Assembly (NCBI GenBank): GCA_948442365.1 | Contig: CAOJRU010000015.1 | Coordinates: 1 to 42,908 of the forward strand | Source: an uncultured Clostridium sp. | Lineage (GTDB): Bacteria; Bacillota; Clostridia; TANB77; CAG-508 | Length of the DNA: 42,908 nt | Reading direction: 5' to 3' | In this document: positions 27,735-35,385 of the stretch, one piece after another | How the letters are laid out: every line of letters begins with the position of its first letter | Position numbering within the stretch: position 1 is the stretch's first letter | Notes under the pieces: model-generated | The model's database searches: none | What the model was told of the DNA's origin: nothing | Seen by the model: the letters and a program-made list of their open reading frames with translations, nothing else | Program-made: the position numbers and the translations under genes

Positions 27735-27774
27735 ATAACTGGAAAATTAAAAATCCAGTTATTTTTCCAGTTAT
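27735..27774. repeat. Putative integrase arm-type sites, right end
   Basis: Two direct copies of CCAGTTAT (27755-27762, 27767-27774) and one inverted copy (27735-27742) lie inside the right end and match the pair at 21461-21480. The inverted copy makes a hairpin that might also act as a terminator for transcription from the tRNA side. Confidence 0.45.
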
Positions 27775-27825
27775 TCTTTACTATTTATTTACTCTTAATT
27801 CTCTTTAATGCCTTTTATTGAAAAA

Positions 27826-27978
27826 TATAAAAAGTTAGAATATAAAACAATGGTTTGGCGTAGGTGAGAGGGTTCGAACCTCCGCGCCCCTTACGAGACC
27901 TAATTGTTTAGCAAACAATCCCCTTCACCACTTGGGTACACCTACATATTATTTTTGTTTTATTTCTAACTTTTTATA
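27826..27978. repeat. 24-bp inverted repeat flanking the intact tRNA-Ser(GCT)
   Basis: The arms 27826-27850 and 27955-27978 are reverse complements except for one extra base. In RNA the leader and trailer of this tRNA would pair into a long stem enclosing it. The AAAGTTAGA block is shared with the hairpin at 28064-28103 ahead of the split tRNA, so it may be a processing or termination signal copied with the tRNA. Confidence 0.65.
27856..27945 (-). tRNA. tRNA-Ser(GCT), intact, carried by the element
   Basis: The 90-base gene has acceptor GTAGGTG / CACCTAC, a D-arm, anticodon stem ATTGT/ACAAT around loop TTGCTAA (anticodon GCT, reads AGC/AGU), a long class II variable arm, T-arm GGTTCGAACC, discriminator G and encoded CCA. 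It lies between the two attachment cores, so it belongs to the element. Its acceptor differs from that of the split host gene (GGAGATG), so it is not a simple duplicate. It is 70 bases downstream of the right core in the direction of host tRNA transcription and probably replaces the function of the broken gene. Confidence 0.92.
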
Positions 27979-28014
27979 ATCTAATAAATTTGAATTTCAT
28001 GACCCTTTGGGAAA

Positions 28015-28025
28015 GTTTAGCAAAC
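28015..28025. repeat. Right attachment core of the integrated element
   Basis: GTTTAGCAAAC is a direct repeat of 21389-21399, at the anticodon loop of the tRNA 5' half. Confidence 0.8.
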
Positions 28026-28054
28026 AGTCCCCTTCACCACTTGGGTACATCTCC
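28015..28054 (-). pseudogene. 5' half of the split host tRNA-Ser(GCT)
   Basis: It reads GGAGATG, D-arm, ACTGT and the anticodon loop TTGCTAA, then runs into element sequence with no variable arm, T-arm or acceptor partner. The matching 3' half is 6.6 kb away at 21339-21399. It cannot give a functional tRNA. Its transcript would continue into the intact tRNA at 27945. Confidence 0.85.
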
Positions 28055-28063
28055 ATTTTTATA

Positions 28064-28103
28064 AATAAAAGTTAGACATATAGGCTTACATCTAACTTTT
28101 ATT
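28064..28103 (-). other. Inter-tRNA hairpin
   Basis: A perfect 13-bp inverted repeat (AATAAAAGTTAGA / TCTAACTTTTATT) with a 14-base loop lies between tRNA-Ser(TGA) and the split tRNA. It lacks a good T run, so it is more likely a processing stem than a terminator. Confidence 0.55.
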
Positions 28104-28106
28104 CTT

Positions 28107-28198
<92 letters not shown>

Positions 28199-28239
28199 TT
28201 ATTATTAAACAAGTTTTACTTTGTCCAACAACGATATTT

Positions 28240-28268
28240 ATTTTAACATTTTGGCATAAAATTGTCAA
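28240..28268 (-). promoter_or_regulatory. Promoter of the tRNA-Ser operon
   Basis: On the - strand, perfect TTGACA (28263-28268) and TAAAAT (28240-28245) have a 17-bp spacer. It would transcribe tRNA-Ser(TGA), the 5' half of the split tRNA, and then the element's intact tRNA-Ser(GCT). Confidence 0.75.
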
Positions 28269-28555
28269 GATAAAATCTAATTAAGTTTGAGTTTTTTCAA
28301 AATTAAGACTTACCTCTAGGAAAATAGTGTCTTGTCATGTGCACTTATTTTGTTCATTTCAGTAAAAAAGAAATTATTAAATAAAAAAATGTCATTTCCT
28401 ATTTGTATAAAATTTACATAAATTTAAATCTACTTATTACTTTTTCTAAAAATATATTGTATTATAATTTCAAAAGTTATAAAAAAGGGGTGTAACGATT
28501 GGGAAAATTCAATTTTTTCAATCAATTTGCACTTTGATAAAGGAAGGAGGTAAAA

Positions 28556-29053
28556 ATGGAAAAACTAAAAAAAATAATAAAACAAATGAATAAGAAACAA
28601 AAAGAACTCTCTATTATCGCTATTATTATAATTGTGTTCATAATTATTCGTCTTATCTGTCAATCCAGTGTTATAACAAAAAGCAATAGTACTTCTAATC
28701 ACCATCAACAAAATAGTACCATTAGTAGTAATAGCAGTACTTATAATACTGAAAAAGTAAGCACATCCTATCAAGCAATTACTTATGCAAAAGAATATGC
28801 AAATAGTTATAGCAATTTGTCTTCACAAGTTAAAAGTTCTGCCTATTTACATAGTATTAGACGTATTGAAATTACAGATTCAAGTGCAAAAGAAAATTAT
28901 AGCGACTATGAAGTTTTATTAAAAGGAAATGGTAGTGGATATACTGATACATATGATACAAAATTTAAAACCTTTACCTTTGATGCTAAATTAAGGGTAG
29001 ACAAAAAAACTGGAAGTGTAAGTGTTTCATCTGTAACCACAAAAACCAAATAG
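28556..29053 (+). CDS. Unknown membrane-anchored extracellular protein
   Basis: The 165-residue protein has a Lys-rich start, one transmembrane segment (about 18-36) and a Ser/Thr/Asn-rich linker (about 40-70). A small extracellular domain ends in alternating strands (FTFDAKLRVDKKTGSVSVSS). AGGAAGGAGG precedes the ATG. It is the first of three + strand genes that probably share one transcript, reading away from the tRNA operon. TATAAT at 28463-28468 could be the -10 but has no good -35. I do not recognise the family. Confidence 0.65.
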   Translation: MEKLKKIIKQMNKKQKELSIIAIIIIVFIIIRLICQSSVITKSNSTSNHHQQNSTISSNSSTYNTEKVSTSYQAITYAKEYANSYSNLSSQVKSSAYLHSIRRIEITDSSAKENYSDYEVLLKGNGSGYTDTYDTKFKTFTFDAKLRVDKKTGSVSVSSVTTKTK

Positions 29054-29073
29054 CCTGGAAAGGAGATTTAAAA

Positions 29074-29637
29074 ATGGAAAAATTGAAGGCTTTTTTTTGC
29101 AATTCTAAGAAAACAGTAGTACTAGCTTTAATCATGAATATTATCGCAATTATAATAGTGTATCTTTTATATTATCCTTTTAGTTTAAGAATACGTTTAA
29201 TTGGTTGTTTGGAGAATGCAGGAATCTTAATATATTTCATGATTATTACATTTAGACTTTATCAAAAGAAAGGTAATGTTAAAGTAGCTAATTATATATT
29301 AATCATTTACTTTGTCATAAAAATTTTATCCTTATTAATAAATGTTTTTAGAATTTCATCTATTACATTTTACGATATTGTATTTAATTTTATTATACCA
29401 ATAATTGTCTATGTTATTTCTACCTTATATTTTTGTAAAATACTCTTTAAAATAAAAATACCATTTATAGACAATATGATTTTTACAACTGCTTTACTAA
29501 TCTATATAAGTAACATGCTAATTAGTAACTTTACTATTTACTCTATTATATTGGCATTAAGCTATTTATCCATTATACCCTATTTTTATAACTATTATGA
29601 ATTATTAGAAAGGAGTCGTAAAGATGATAAACAATGA
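29074..29637 (+). CDS. Unknown polytopic membrane protein
   Basis: The 187-residue protein is almost entirely hydrophobic with about six membrane segments, and ends in a short charged cytosolic tail (ERSRKDDKQ). AAAGGAG precedes the ATG, 20 bases after the previous stop. It overlaps the next gene by 14 bases, so the two are translationally coupled. No transporter or enzyme signature is visible. Confidence 0.65.
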   Translation: MEKLKAFFCNSKKTVVLALIMNIIAIIIVYLLYYPFSLRIRLIGCLENAGILIYFMIITFRLYQKKGNVKVANYILIIYFVIKILSLLINVFRISSITFYDIVFNFIIPIIVYVISTLYFCKILFKIKIPFIDNMIFTTALLIYISNMLISNFTIYSIILALSYLSIIPYFYNYYELLERSRKDDKQ

Positions 29638-29896
29638 CGAATTAGAAGCAATGGGAATTATCGAAACTAAAAATATAAAAGAGAACACAAAAACGATAAC
29701 ACAAAATATTACTTATAATAAAAATACTCTTCTATTACTAACCAGTTTCTTATTCCCTTTTATTGGATTTATTTCTGGTGCTATACATATTGATAGCAAT
29801 TATTCATTAGCTAAAAAATGTTTAGAATATGCTTGGCTAGGAGTTATTGCATTAATTACAATTGTTGTTATTATTATGTTTTTAGCTTTTGCTTAA
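29624..29896 (+). CDS. Unknown small membrane protein with two membrane segments
   Basis: The 90-residue protein has a hydrophilic N-terminal third and two hydrophobic segments (about 36-52 and 67-88) forming a hairpin. AAAGGAG lies before the ATG, inside the end of the upstream gene. It is followed by a terminator at 29909-29957. The family is not recognised; the three genes probably form one membrane complex. Confidence 0.6.
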   Translation: MINNDELEAMGIIETKNIKENTKTITQNITYNKNTLLLLTSFLFPFIGFISGAIHIDSNYSLAKKCLEYAWLGVIALITIVVIIMFLAFA

Positions 29897-29908
29897 TCTC
29901 TTCGCTCT

Positions 29909-29957
29909 TAAAAATCCCCTCTTTTTATATAAAAGATGGGGATTTTAATTTTTTGTT
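29909..29957. terminator. Terminator between the membrane operon and the DUF4446 gene
   Basis: The stem AAAATCCCC / GGGGATTTT is extended by an inner AT-rich stem and followed by T runs. It lies between convergent genes and could end both. Confidence 0.75.
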
Positions 29958-29959
29958 TT

Positions 29960-30481
29960 TTATAAATTCTTTGAATTCATTGCCTTTTCAATTGCCTGCG
30001 ATTCTTCTTCTGAAACCACATAAGTAGATTTTCCATTCTGAATTGGTTTCGCATAAATATTGGACATCTCTCTTGCATAAATTCCATTTAATACCACACC
30101 ATTGTTATTTTCATCTAACAAGGCTAATGCAAAACTCAAATCACTTCCTACATCCTTAAAGGCATTATATCTTACCATTCCAATTTTTTGAACACAATTG
30201 GTTACATTATTCTCGATTGTTTCTACTTGATTTGAAATTTCAGCATTTTGTCTTTCTACTTTATCTACTCGATACATATAAGTTTCCAAGTCTTCTTCTA
30301 AATTTTTTCCCTGACCAAGTTTTTCCATGAAGTTTTTATATCTTTTATTTAATTTAGAGAATCTTACTAATAAAACTACAAATCCTATTAATAATAAAAT
30401 TATAATACTAGCAATTGCTACTAAAAAAGCGTCTGTTCTTATTATTTCCATCACGTTCTCCATATTTCCCTTGTATGACAT
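29960..30481 (-). CDS. DUF4446 family membrane protein
   Basis: The 173-residue protein has one membrane segment (about 18-40), a coiled coil (about 65-95) and the conserved core VRYNAFKDVGSDLSFALALLD with the following NGVVLNGIYARE, the DUF4446 signature. The family is usual next to parB in Clostridia; its function is unknown. The start is uncertain: ATGs at 30481, 30463 and 30451 are all possible, and 30451 has the best-spaced GGAG. Confidence 0.85.
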   Translation of the reverse strand: MSYKGNMENVMEIIRTDAFLVAIASIIILLLIGFVVLLVRFSKLNKRYKNFMEKLGQGKNLEEDLETYMYRVDKVERQNAEISNQVETIENNVTNCVQKIGMVRYNAFKDVGSDLSFALALLDENNNGVVLNGIYAREMSNIYAKPIQNGKSTYVVSEEESQAIEKAMNSKNL

Positions 30482-30518
30482 ATTTAATAACTTAAATAAA
30501 CCATACGCTCCTTTCTCT

Positions 30519-31358
30519 TTATTTAATTAAATCTAAAATTCTCTCTAAATCATCATTAGAAGTATATTCAATAATAATTTTTCCTCTTCTTTTTCCAGCA
30601 TCTAATCTAACTTTACTTCCAAAAAAGCTTTGGAAATTATCTTCAATACTTTTATATAAAATATGATTTCTATTTTGCTCTTCTTTGCTTTCTTTGGTTT
30701 TTGCCTTTTTTTCTACTTGTCTTACCGTTGATCCTCTTTCTAACATTTGAATGGCTGTTTGATATTGTTTTTCTGGATCCGTGATAGCCAATAAAGCTTT
30801 ACAATATCCTTCTGATATTTTTCCTTCTTTGGCCATTTCCAATACACGTGGTTCTAAATTTAAAACTCTTACCCAATTAGCTACAGTACTTCTTCCTTTT
30901 CCTAGCTTCTTAGCAACTTCTTCTTGTGACATACCATAATTGTCAATTAACGTTTTGATTCCCATTGCTTTTTCTACTGGATTTAAGTCTTCCCTTTGCA
31001 TATTTTCAATTAAAGCTATTTCTGAATTTATTTTTTCATTGTCTTCTCTGATAATGGCTGGAATTTCTTTTAATCCAGCTATTTTAGAAGCTCTCCAACG
31101 TCTCTCTCCTGCAATAATGCTATAATAACCATCTTTTTTCGTTACTACGATTGGTTGAATTAGTCCGTATTCTTTAATGGATTGGGCTAATTCTTCTAAT
31201 GCCTCTTGGTCAAATCTTTTTCTTGGCTGATCTCGATTGGGCTCCACTTCTACTATTTTTAGATTTTTTAATGTGTCGTTTTCTTGCATTTGTTCTTCTT
31301 CTGGTGCTGGTCCAAATAAAGCATCTAATCCTTTGCCTAATCCTGTCATTTTTGCCAT
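30519..31358 (-). CDS. parB: ParB/Spo0J chromosome partitioning protein
   Basis: The 279-residue protein binds parS sites near the origin, spreads as a CTP-dependent clamp and loads condensin. The CTP-binding ParB/Srx domain includes AGERRWRASK (about residues 82-91), and the helix-turn-helix is MSQEEVAKKLGKGRSTVANW. The C-terminal 40 residues form the dimer domain. It follows parA by 21 bases in one operon. I did not find a full parS palindrome in the window, although parS is expected near here. Confidence 0.95.
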   Translation of the reverse strand: MAKMTGLGKGLDALFGPAPEEEQMQENDTLKNLKIVEVEPNRDQPRKRFDQEALEELAQSIKEYGLIQPIVVTKKDGYYSIIAGERRWRASKIAGLKEIPAIIREDNEKINSEIALIENMQREDLNPVEKAMGIKTLIDNYGMSQEEVAKKLGKGRSTVANWVRVLNLEPRVLEMAKEGKISEGYCKALLAITDPEKQYQTAIQMLERGSTVRQVEKKAKTKESKEEQNRNHILYKSIEDNFQSFFGSKVRLDAGKRRGKIIIEYTSNDDLERILDLIK

Positions 31359-31379
31359 CTTACTATCCTTCCTTTCCTT

Positions 31380-32168
31380 TTATAACATATGTTTTGCTTT
31401 TCTTTCTTCTTCATTCATACTTAAAAACTCTTTAGCAAGTTTTATATAACTTTTTGCTCCTTTTGATTTTGGATCGTATTCAGTAATTGGTAATCCATAA
31501 CTTGGTGCTTCACTTAATCTTACATTTCTTGGTATAACTGTTTTATAAACCTTGTTATTAAAATATTTTTGAACTTCTTTTACCACTTGATTAGAAAGGT
31601 TGGTTCTTATATCATACATTGTTAGTAATGCCCCTTCTATTTGAAAATCTTTGTTTAAATGTTTTTTCACTAAGTTTACGGTGTTTAATAGTTGTCCTAA
31701 TCCTTCTAGTGCAAAGTATTCACATTGTACAGGAATTAACACACTATCCGATGCAGTAAAAGCATTTAGCGTTACTAATCCTAAAGATGGTGGACAATCA
31801 ATAAAAATATAATCAAATTTTTCTTTTATAACATCCAATTTTTCTTTTAATCTTTGTTCTCTTGACATCATAGATACTAATTCCACTTCTGCTCCTGCTA
31901 AATTGATATTAGAGGGACATACTTTTAGATTTCTTATCATTGTTTTTTGCAAGGTGTCTTCCATTTCTGTTTCATTGACTAAAATATCATAGGTTGAAAA
32001 TTCCACTTCTTTTTCCACACCAAGTCCACTGGTTGCATTTCCTTGTGGGTCAGCATCAATTAATAATACCTTTTTACCTTTTTGTGCTAAAATCGTACAT
32101 AAATTAACGGTTGTTGTGGTTTTTCCAACACCACCTTTTTGATTTGCTACTGATATAATTTTTCCCAA
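31380..32168 (-). CDS. parA: ParA/Soj partitioning ATPase
   Basis: The 262-residue deviant Walker ATPase works with ParB in origin segregation and, as Soj, regulates DnaA. The deviant P-loop is NQKGGVGKTTT near the N-terminus, Walker A' is LIDADPQGNAT, and Walker B is FIDCPPSLG. The start is taken as the TTG at 32168, which gives the standard MGKII opening and has GGAGG eight bases upstream. The in-frame ATG at 32183 overlaps that site and has none of its own. A promoter lies at 32229-32257. Confidence 0.93.
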   Translation of the reverse strand: MGKIISVANQKGGVGKTTTTVNLCTILAQKGKKVLLIDADPQGNATSGLGVEKEVEFSTYDILVNETEMEDTLQKTMIRNLKVCPSNINLAGAEVELVSMMSREQRLKEKLDVIKEKFDYIFIDCPPSLGLVTLNAFTASDSVLIPVQCEYFALEGLGQLLNTVNLVKKHLNKDFQIEGALLTMYDIRTNLSNQVVKEVQKYFNNKVYKTVIPRNVRLSEAPSYGLPITEYDPKSKGAKSYIKLAKEFLSMNEEERKAKHML

Positions 32169-32228
32169 TTTTATTGCCTCCATTTTTAGTTAATATTTAT
32201 TAATATGTTCTTGTTGTTCCCTATTATA

Positions 32229-32257
32229 ATGATATAAAAATATAGAAAAAAAGTCAA
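32229..32257 (-). promoter_or_regulatory. Promoter of parA-parB
   Basis: On the - strand, TTGACT (32252-32257) and TATCAT (32229-32234) have a 17-bp spacer. It lies between rsmG and parA and starts a message about 55 bases before the TTG start of parA. Confidence 0.55.
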
Positions 32258-32334
32258 TAAAAATCGCAAAATTTGTTGACTTTTTTGTAACCATTCAAGG
32301 GTACCTATTTTAAATTTAAAAGTTTATATATTTT

Positions 32335-33051
32335 TTATTGAATTGGTTGTTTTGTTGGCAATCCTGCCTTTCTTGGATATTTGGCTGGTGTTTGTTTTAC
32401 TTTTTTGATTATAATTATGGTTCTATCCATATCACTTTGAGGCAACTGAAATTCGTCAATTTCTTGAATTTTTCCTCCTAATAAGGAAATAGCCTTTTGG
32501 CTTTGCTTAATTTCATTTTTTACCTCTGAACCTTTCATACTAATACTATAGCCATTTTGTTTAACCAATGGTAGCAAATATTCAGATAATGTTGACAAAT
32601 TTGCTACTGCCCTTGAAGTAGCATAATCAAAGCTTTCTCTATATTTTTTATTTTTTCCATAATCTTCAACTCGAGAATGAATCGCTTGTATATGTAATAA
32701 TTCCAATTGCTTAATTACTTCTTCTAAAAAAGTAATTCTTTTATTTAAAGAATCTAACAATGTAACTTCTATATCATTCCTAACGATTTTTAAGGGAATT
32801 CCCGGAAATCCTGCTCCTGTACCTACATCAATTATTTTAGCATCTTTTTTGATATGTTTAGCGATGGTTAAAGAGTCAATAAAATGTTTCAAAATGATTT
32901 CTTCTGGATTGGTAATAGCTGTTAAATTAATCTTCTCATTCCATTCTAATAATAATCTCATATATTGATGAAATTGTTGGATTTGTTTTTCTTCCAACAA
33001 AACTCCAATTTGATTGGCATATTCTTTCATTTTCTGGCTAAATTCTTCCAT
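32335..33051 (-). CDS. rsmG: 16S rRNA (guanine527-N7)-methyltransferase RsmG
   Basis: The 238-residue protein methylates G527 of 16S rRNA using S-adenosylmethionine. Motif I is IDVGTGAGFPGIPL (about residues 68-81). EKINLTAI and the VANLSTLSEYLLPL segment are typical of RsmG/GidB. It lies 25 bases after mnmG, the usual partner. Loss of this enzyme gives low-level streptomycin resistance in other bacteria. Confidence 0.95.
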   Translation of the reverse strand: MEEFSQKMKEYANQIGVLLEEKQIQQFHQYMRLLLEWNEKINLTAITNPEEIILKHFIDSLTIAKHIKKDAKIIDVGTGAGFPGIPLKIVRNDIEVTLLDSLNKRITFLEEVIKQLELLHIQAIHSRVEDYGKNKKYRESFDYATSRAVANLSTLSEYLLPLVKQNGYSISMKGSEVKNEIKQSQKAISLLGGKIQEIDEFQLPQSDMDRTIIIIKKVKQTPAKYPRKAGLPTKQPIQ

Positions 33052-33076
33052 TATTAATCTTACTCCTTCTTTTTCT

Positions 33077-34951
33077 CTATTTATTATTTAATTGCTGTAA
33101 ATAAACTAATAATACTGATATATCAGCCGGTGAAACACCAGATATTCTTGAGGCCTGACCAATAGAACGTGGTTTAAATTTGTTTAACTTTTGTCTTCCT
33201 TCTAAACTGATTCCTTTTATGGTTTCATAATCAACATCTTCTGGTAAAAGTTTTGTCTCTAATTTCTTAAATTTTTCAACTTGTGCCTCTTGCATTTTAA
33301 TATATCCTTCATATTTAATTGAAATCTCTACTTCTTCTTGTTCTTGTTTGGTTAAATTTGGTCTTTCCTTATCAATAATTGCTAATTTTCCATAGTCTAA
33401 TTCCGTTCTTTTTAATAGTTCTGACATCTTTGTCCCTGTCGATAATGCTGAAGTTTCATTTTCTTCTAATAACTGATTGACTTCTTTGTCTGGTTTTACA
33501 ATTGTTCTCTTTAATCTTTCTATTTCTTTTTGTATATTTTCTCTTTTTCTTTTAAATTTTTCATATCTTTCTTCTGAAATCAATCCTATTTCATGTCCTA
33601 TCTGCGTTAATCTTAAATCCGCATTGTCCTGCCTTAACAACAATCTATATTCTGCTCTGGAAGTCATCATTCGATATGGCTCATTGGTTCCTTTGGTAAC
33701 AATATCATCAATTAAAACCCCTATGTATCCTTGTGTTCTATCTAAAATGACAGGTTCTTTTCCTTTTATTTTATGTACAGCATTAATGCCAGCCATTAAC
33801 CCTTGACAAGCCGCCTCTTCATAGCCAGAAGTACCATTGATTTGTCCTGCCATAAATAATCCCTCTATTCCCTTATATTCTAAAGAAAGTTTAAGATTCG
33901 ATGGATCAATGCAATCATATTCAATAGCATATGCTGGTCTTGTAAATTCGGCTTTTTCTAATCCTGGAATCGTATGATATAAAGCTATTTGCACATCTTC
34001 TGGTAAAGAAGAACTCATTCCTTGTATATACATTTCTTCTGTATCGATTCCTACTGGTTCGACAAAAGCTTGATGTCTTGGTTTATCACTAAATCTAACT
34101 ACTTTATCTTCAATAGAAGGACAATATCTAGGACCTGTTCCCTCTATCATTCCTGCATAAAGTGGCGATCTATGTAAATTTTCTCGAATGATTTCATGTG
34201 TTTTTTCATTTGTATAGGTTAAATAACAATCTACTTGTTCGAAGTCTTTTGGCGTGTTCTCAAAGGAAAATGCTTCAATTCCCTCATCTCCTTTTTGTAT
34301 TTCCATTTTGCTAAAATCAATACTTCTTCGATTAATTCTAGCTGGTGTTCCTGTTTTAAAACGAATTAGTTTAATTCCCATCTTTTTTAGACAGTCCGAT
34401 AATTGGTTGGCTGCCGCTACTCCATCAGGTCCACTTTCCTTTGAGAACTCTCCTATAAATATTTTTCCCTTTAAATATGTTCCCGTTGCCAAAATTACCG
34501 TCTTTACTTTATAAATAGCTCCCACATCTGTTTCAATCGCTACGATTTTTCCATTCTCCACTTGGATATCTACAATTTCCCCTTGTTTTACTTCTAAGTT
34601 TTCTTGCTTTTCTAATGTATGTTTCATTTCAGCCTGGTATCTTTTTCGATCGGCTTGTGCTCTTAACGAATGTACTGCTGGCCCTTTTGAAGTGTTCAAC
34701 ATTTTTATTTGTATCATGGTTTTGTCAATATTTTTCCCCATCTCTCCACCAAGTGCATCTATTTCTCTTACTAAATGTCCTTTTGAGCTTCCTCCTATAT
34801 GTGGATTACATGGCATATTGGCTATCGCTTCTAAACTAATGGAAAAAATCAATGTTTTCATTCCTAATCTAGCTGCTGCCAATGCTGCTTCACATCCAGC
34901 ATGTCCTGCTCCCACTACTGCTACATCATATTCTCCTGCTATATAACTCAT
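33077..34951 (-). CDS. mnmG: tRNA uridine-5-carboxymethylaminomethyl modification enzyme MnmG
   Basis: The 624-residue FAD protein works with MnmE to place the carboxymethylaminomethyl group on U34 of tRNAs. The FAD-binding [17 protein letters not shown] starts at about residue 14. [26 protein letters not shown], split in two motifs, is the family signature. [12 protein letters not shown] and the C-terminal [14 protein letters not shown] close it. The length is normal. Its start lies 434 bases downstream of mnmE, a wider gap than usual, filled by a repeat hairpin and T-rich DNA. Confidence 0.97.
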   Translation of the reverse strand: MSYIAGEYDVAVVGAGHAGCEAALAAARLGMKTLIFSISLEAIANMPCNPHIGGSSKGHLVREIDALGGEMGKNIDKTMIQIKMLNTSKGPAVHSLRAQADRKRYQAEMKHTLEKQENLEVKQGEIVDIQVENGKIVAIETDVGAIYKVKTVILATGTYLKGKIFIGEFSKESGPDGVAAANQLSDCLKKMGIKLIRFKTGTPARINRRSIDFSKMEIQKGDEGIEAFSFENTPKDFEQVDCYLTYTNEKTHEIIRENLHRSPLYAGMIEGTGPRYCPSIEDKVVRFSDKPRHQAFVEPVGIDTEEMYIQGMSSSLPEDVQIALYHTIPGLEKAEFTRPAYAIEYDCIDPSNLKLSLEYKGIEGLFMAGQINGTSGYEEAACQGLMAGINAVHKIKGKEPVILDRTQGYIGVLIDDIVTKGTNEPYRMMTSRAEYRLLLRQDNADLRLTQIGHEIGLISEERYEKFKRKRENIQKEIERLKRTIVKPDKEVNQLLEENETSALSTGTKMSELLKRTELDYGKLAIIDKERPNLTKQEQEEVEISIKYEGYIKMQEAQVEKFKKLETKLLPEDVDYETIKGISLEGRQKLNKFKPRSIGQASRISGVSPADISVLLVYLQQLNNK

Positions 34952-35385
34952 TTTTTCTCTCCTTTTCTTGCTAAATCAACCTGTCCCAAAAAATACCTTT
35001 TTGGCTAATGTGGGACAGGCACAACTTATCCATTTCCTCTTCCTTGTGAAACAAAAATGATTGTTTTTTTGTTTTTATTGTCTTTTTTTACTTGTTTGTT
35101 CCATTTTCTTCTATTTTGTTTTCTTTTCTTTTCTTGTTTTTAAGTTGTTTTGTTTGTTTTTGTTTTTAGAATAAAACTTTACTTTTTCGTTTAAAATTTA
35201 TGTAAATTTTGTGTTTTTTTGATTTTTCTGCTTTTCTTATTTCTTTTCTTCCCTTTTTGATTTTTTCTCACTCTATTGATTGGTCTTTATTGGTCCTTTA
35301 TTTGGATTTTTATTCTTACCCTACATGGTATATTGTTTTTATATAAAAACGTCTTATTTTTTATTTTCGCAGCTTCTTTTAGATT
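34952..35385. other. Non-coding gap between mnmE and mnmG with strongly T-rich + strand
   Basis: The first 80 bases hold the CCTGTCCC hairpin at 34980-35030. Beyond about 35050 the + strand is very poor in A and rich in T with some C and G, giving a strong purine/pyrimidine skew for over 200 bases. A perfect 16-bp palindrome (GTTTTTATATAAAAAC) is at 35335-35350. I see no gene or clear promoter. Confidence 0.6.
34980..35030. repeat. Inverted pair of the 35-bp repeat unit
   Basis: CCTGTCCC (34980-34987) and GGGACAGG (35012-35019) face each other across a 24-base spacer. The left arm with its AAAAAATACC and TTGGCTAA matches the first unit at 345, and the right arm read on the - strand (AAATGGATAAGTTGTG, then CCTGTCCC) matches the second unit. 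The unit is thus dispersed in the genome in both orientations. Confidence 0.8.

Larger units (their letters stand above)
21389..28025. mobile_element. 6.6-kb integrated element in tRNA-Ser(GCT), carrying a replacement tRNA
   Basis: The limits are set by the 11-bp direct repeat at 21389-21399 and 28015-28025. Joining the flanks at that repeat rebuilds an intact tRNA-Ser(GCT) with fully paired acceptor and anticodon stems. All genes are on the - strand: from the right, three small unknowns, a helical unknown, a PD-(D/E)XK-like protein, a 22-codon leader-like frame, a Rep-like protein, an Xis-like protein and a tyrosine integrase. There are no capsid, relaxase or coupling genes, so it resembles a small integrative plasmid or phage-like satellite. 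The integrase carries a frameshift, which may have fixed the element in place. Confidence 0.85.

Noticed and set aside
21389..27916. Element ending at the core inside the intact tRNA (27906-27916) instead of 28015-28025
   Set aside because: Joining at that core would pair GTAGGTG with CATCTCC and ATTGT with ACAGT, a defective tRNA; the 28015 core gives perfect pairing.
21339..28054. Functional split tRNA joined in trans
   Set aside because: Such trans-spliced tRNAs are known in archaea, not in bacteria. The halves lack complementary joining arms, and an intact copy is present.
29960..32260. parS site near parAB
   Set aside because: I looked for TGTTTCACGTGAAACA-like palindromes and found only half-site fragments, for example near 22981 and 35045.
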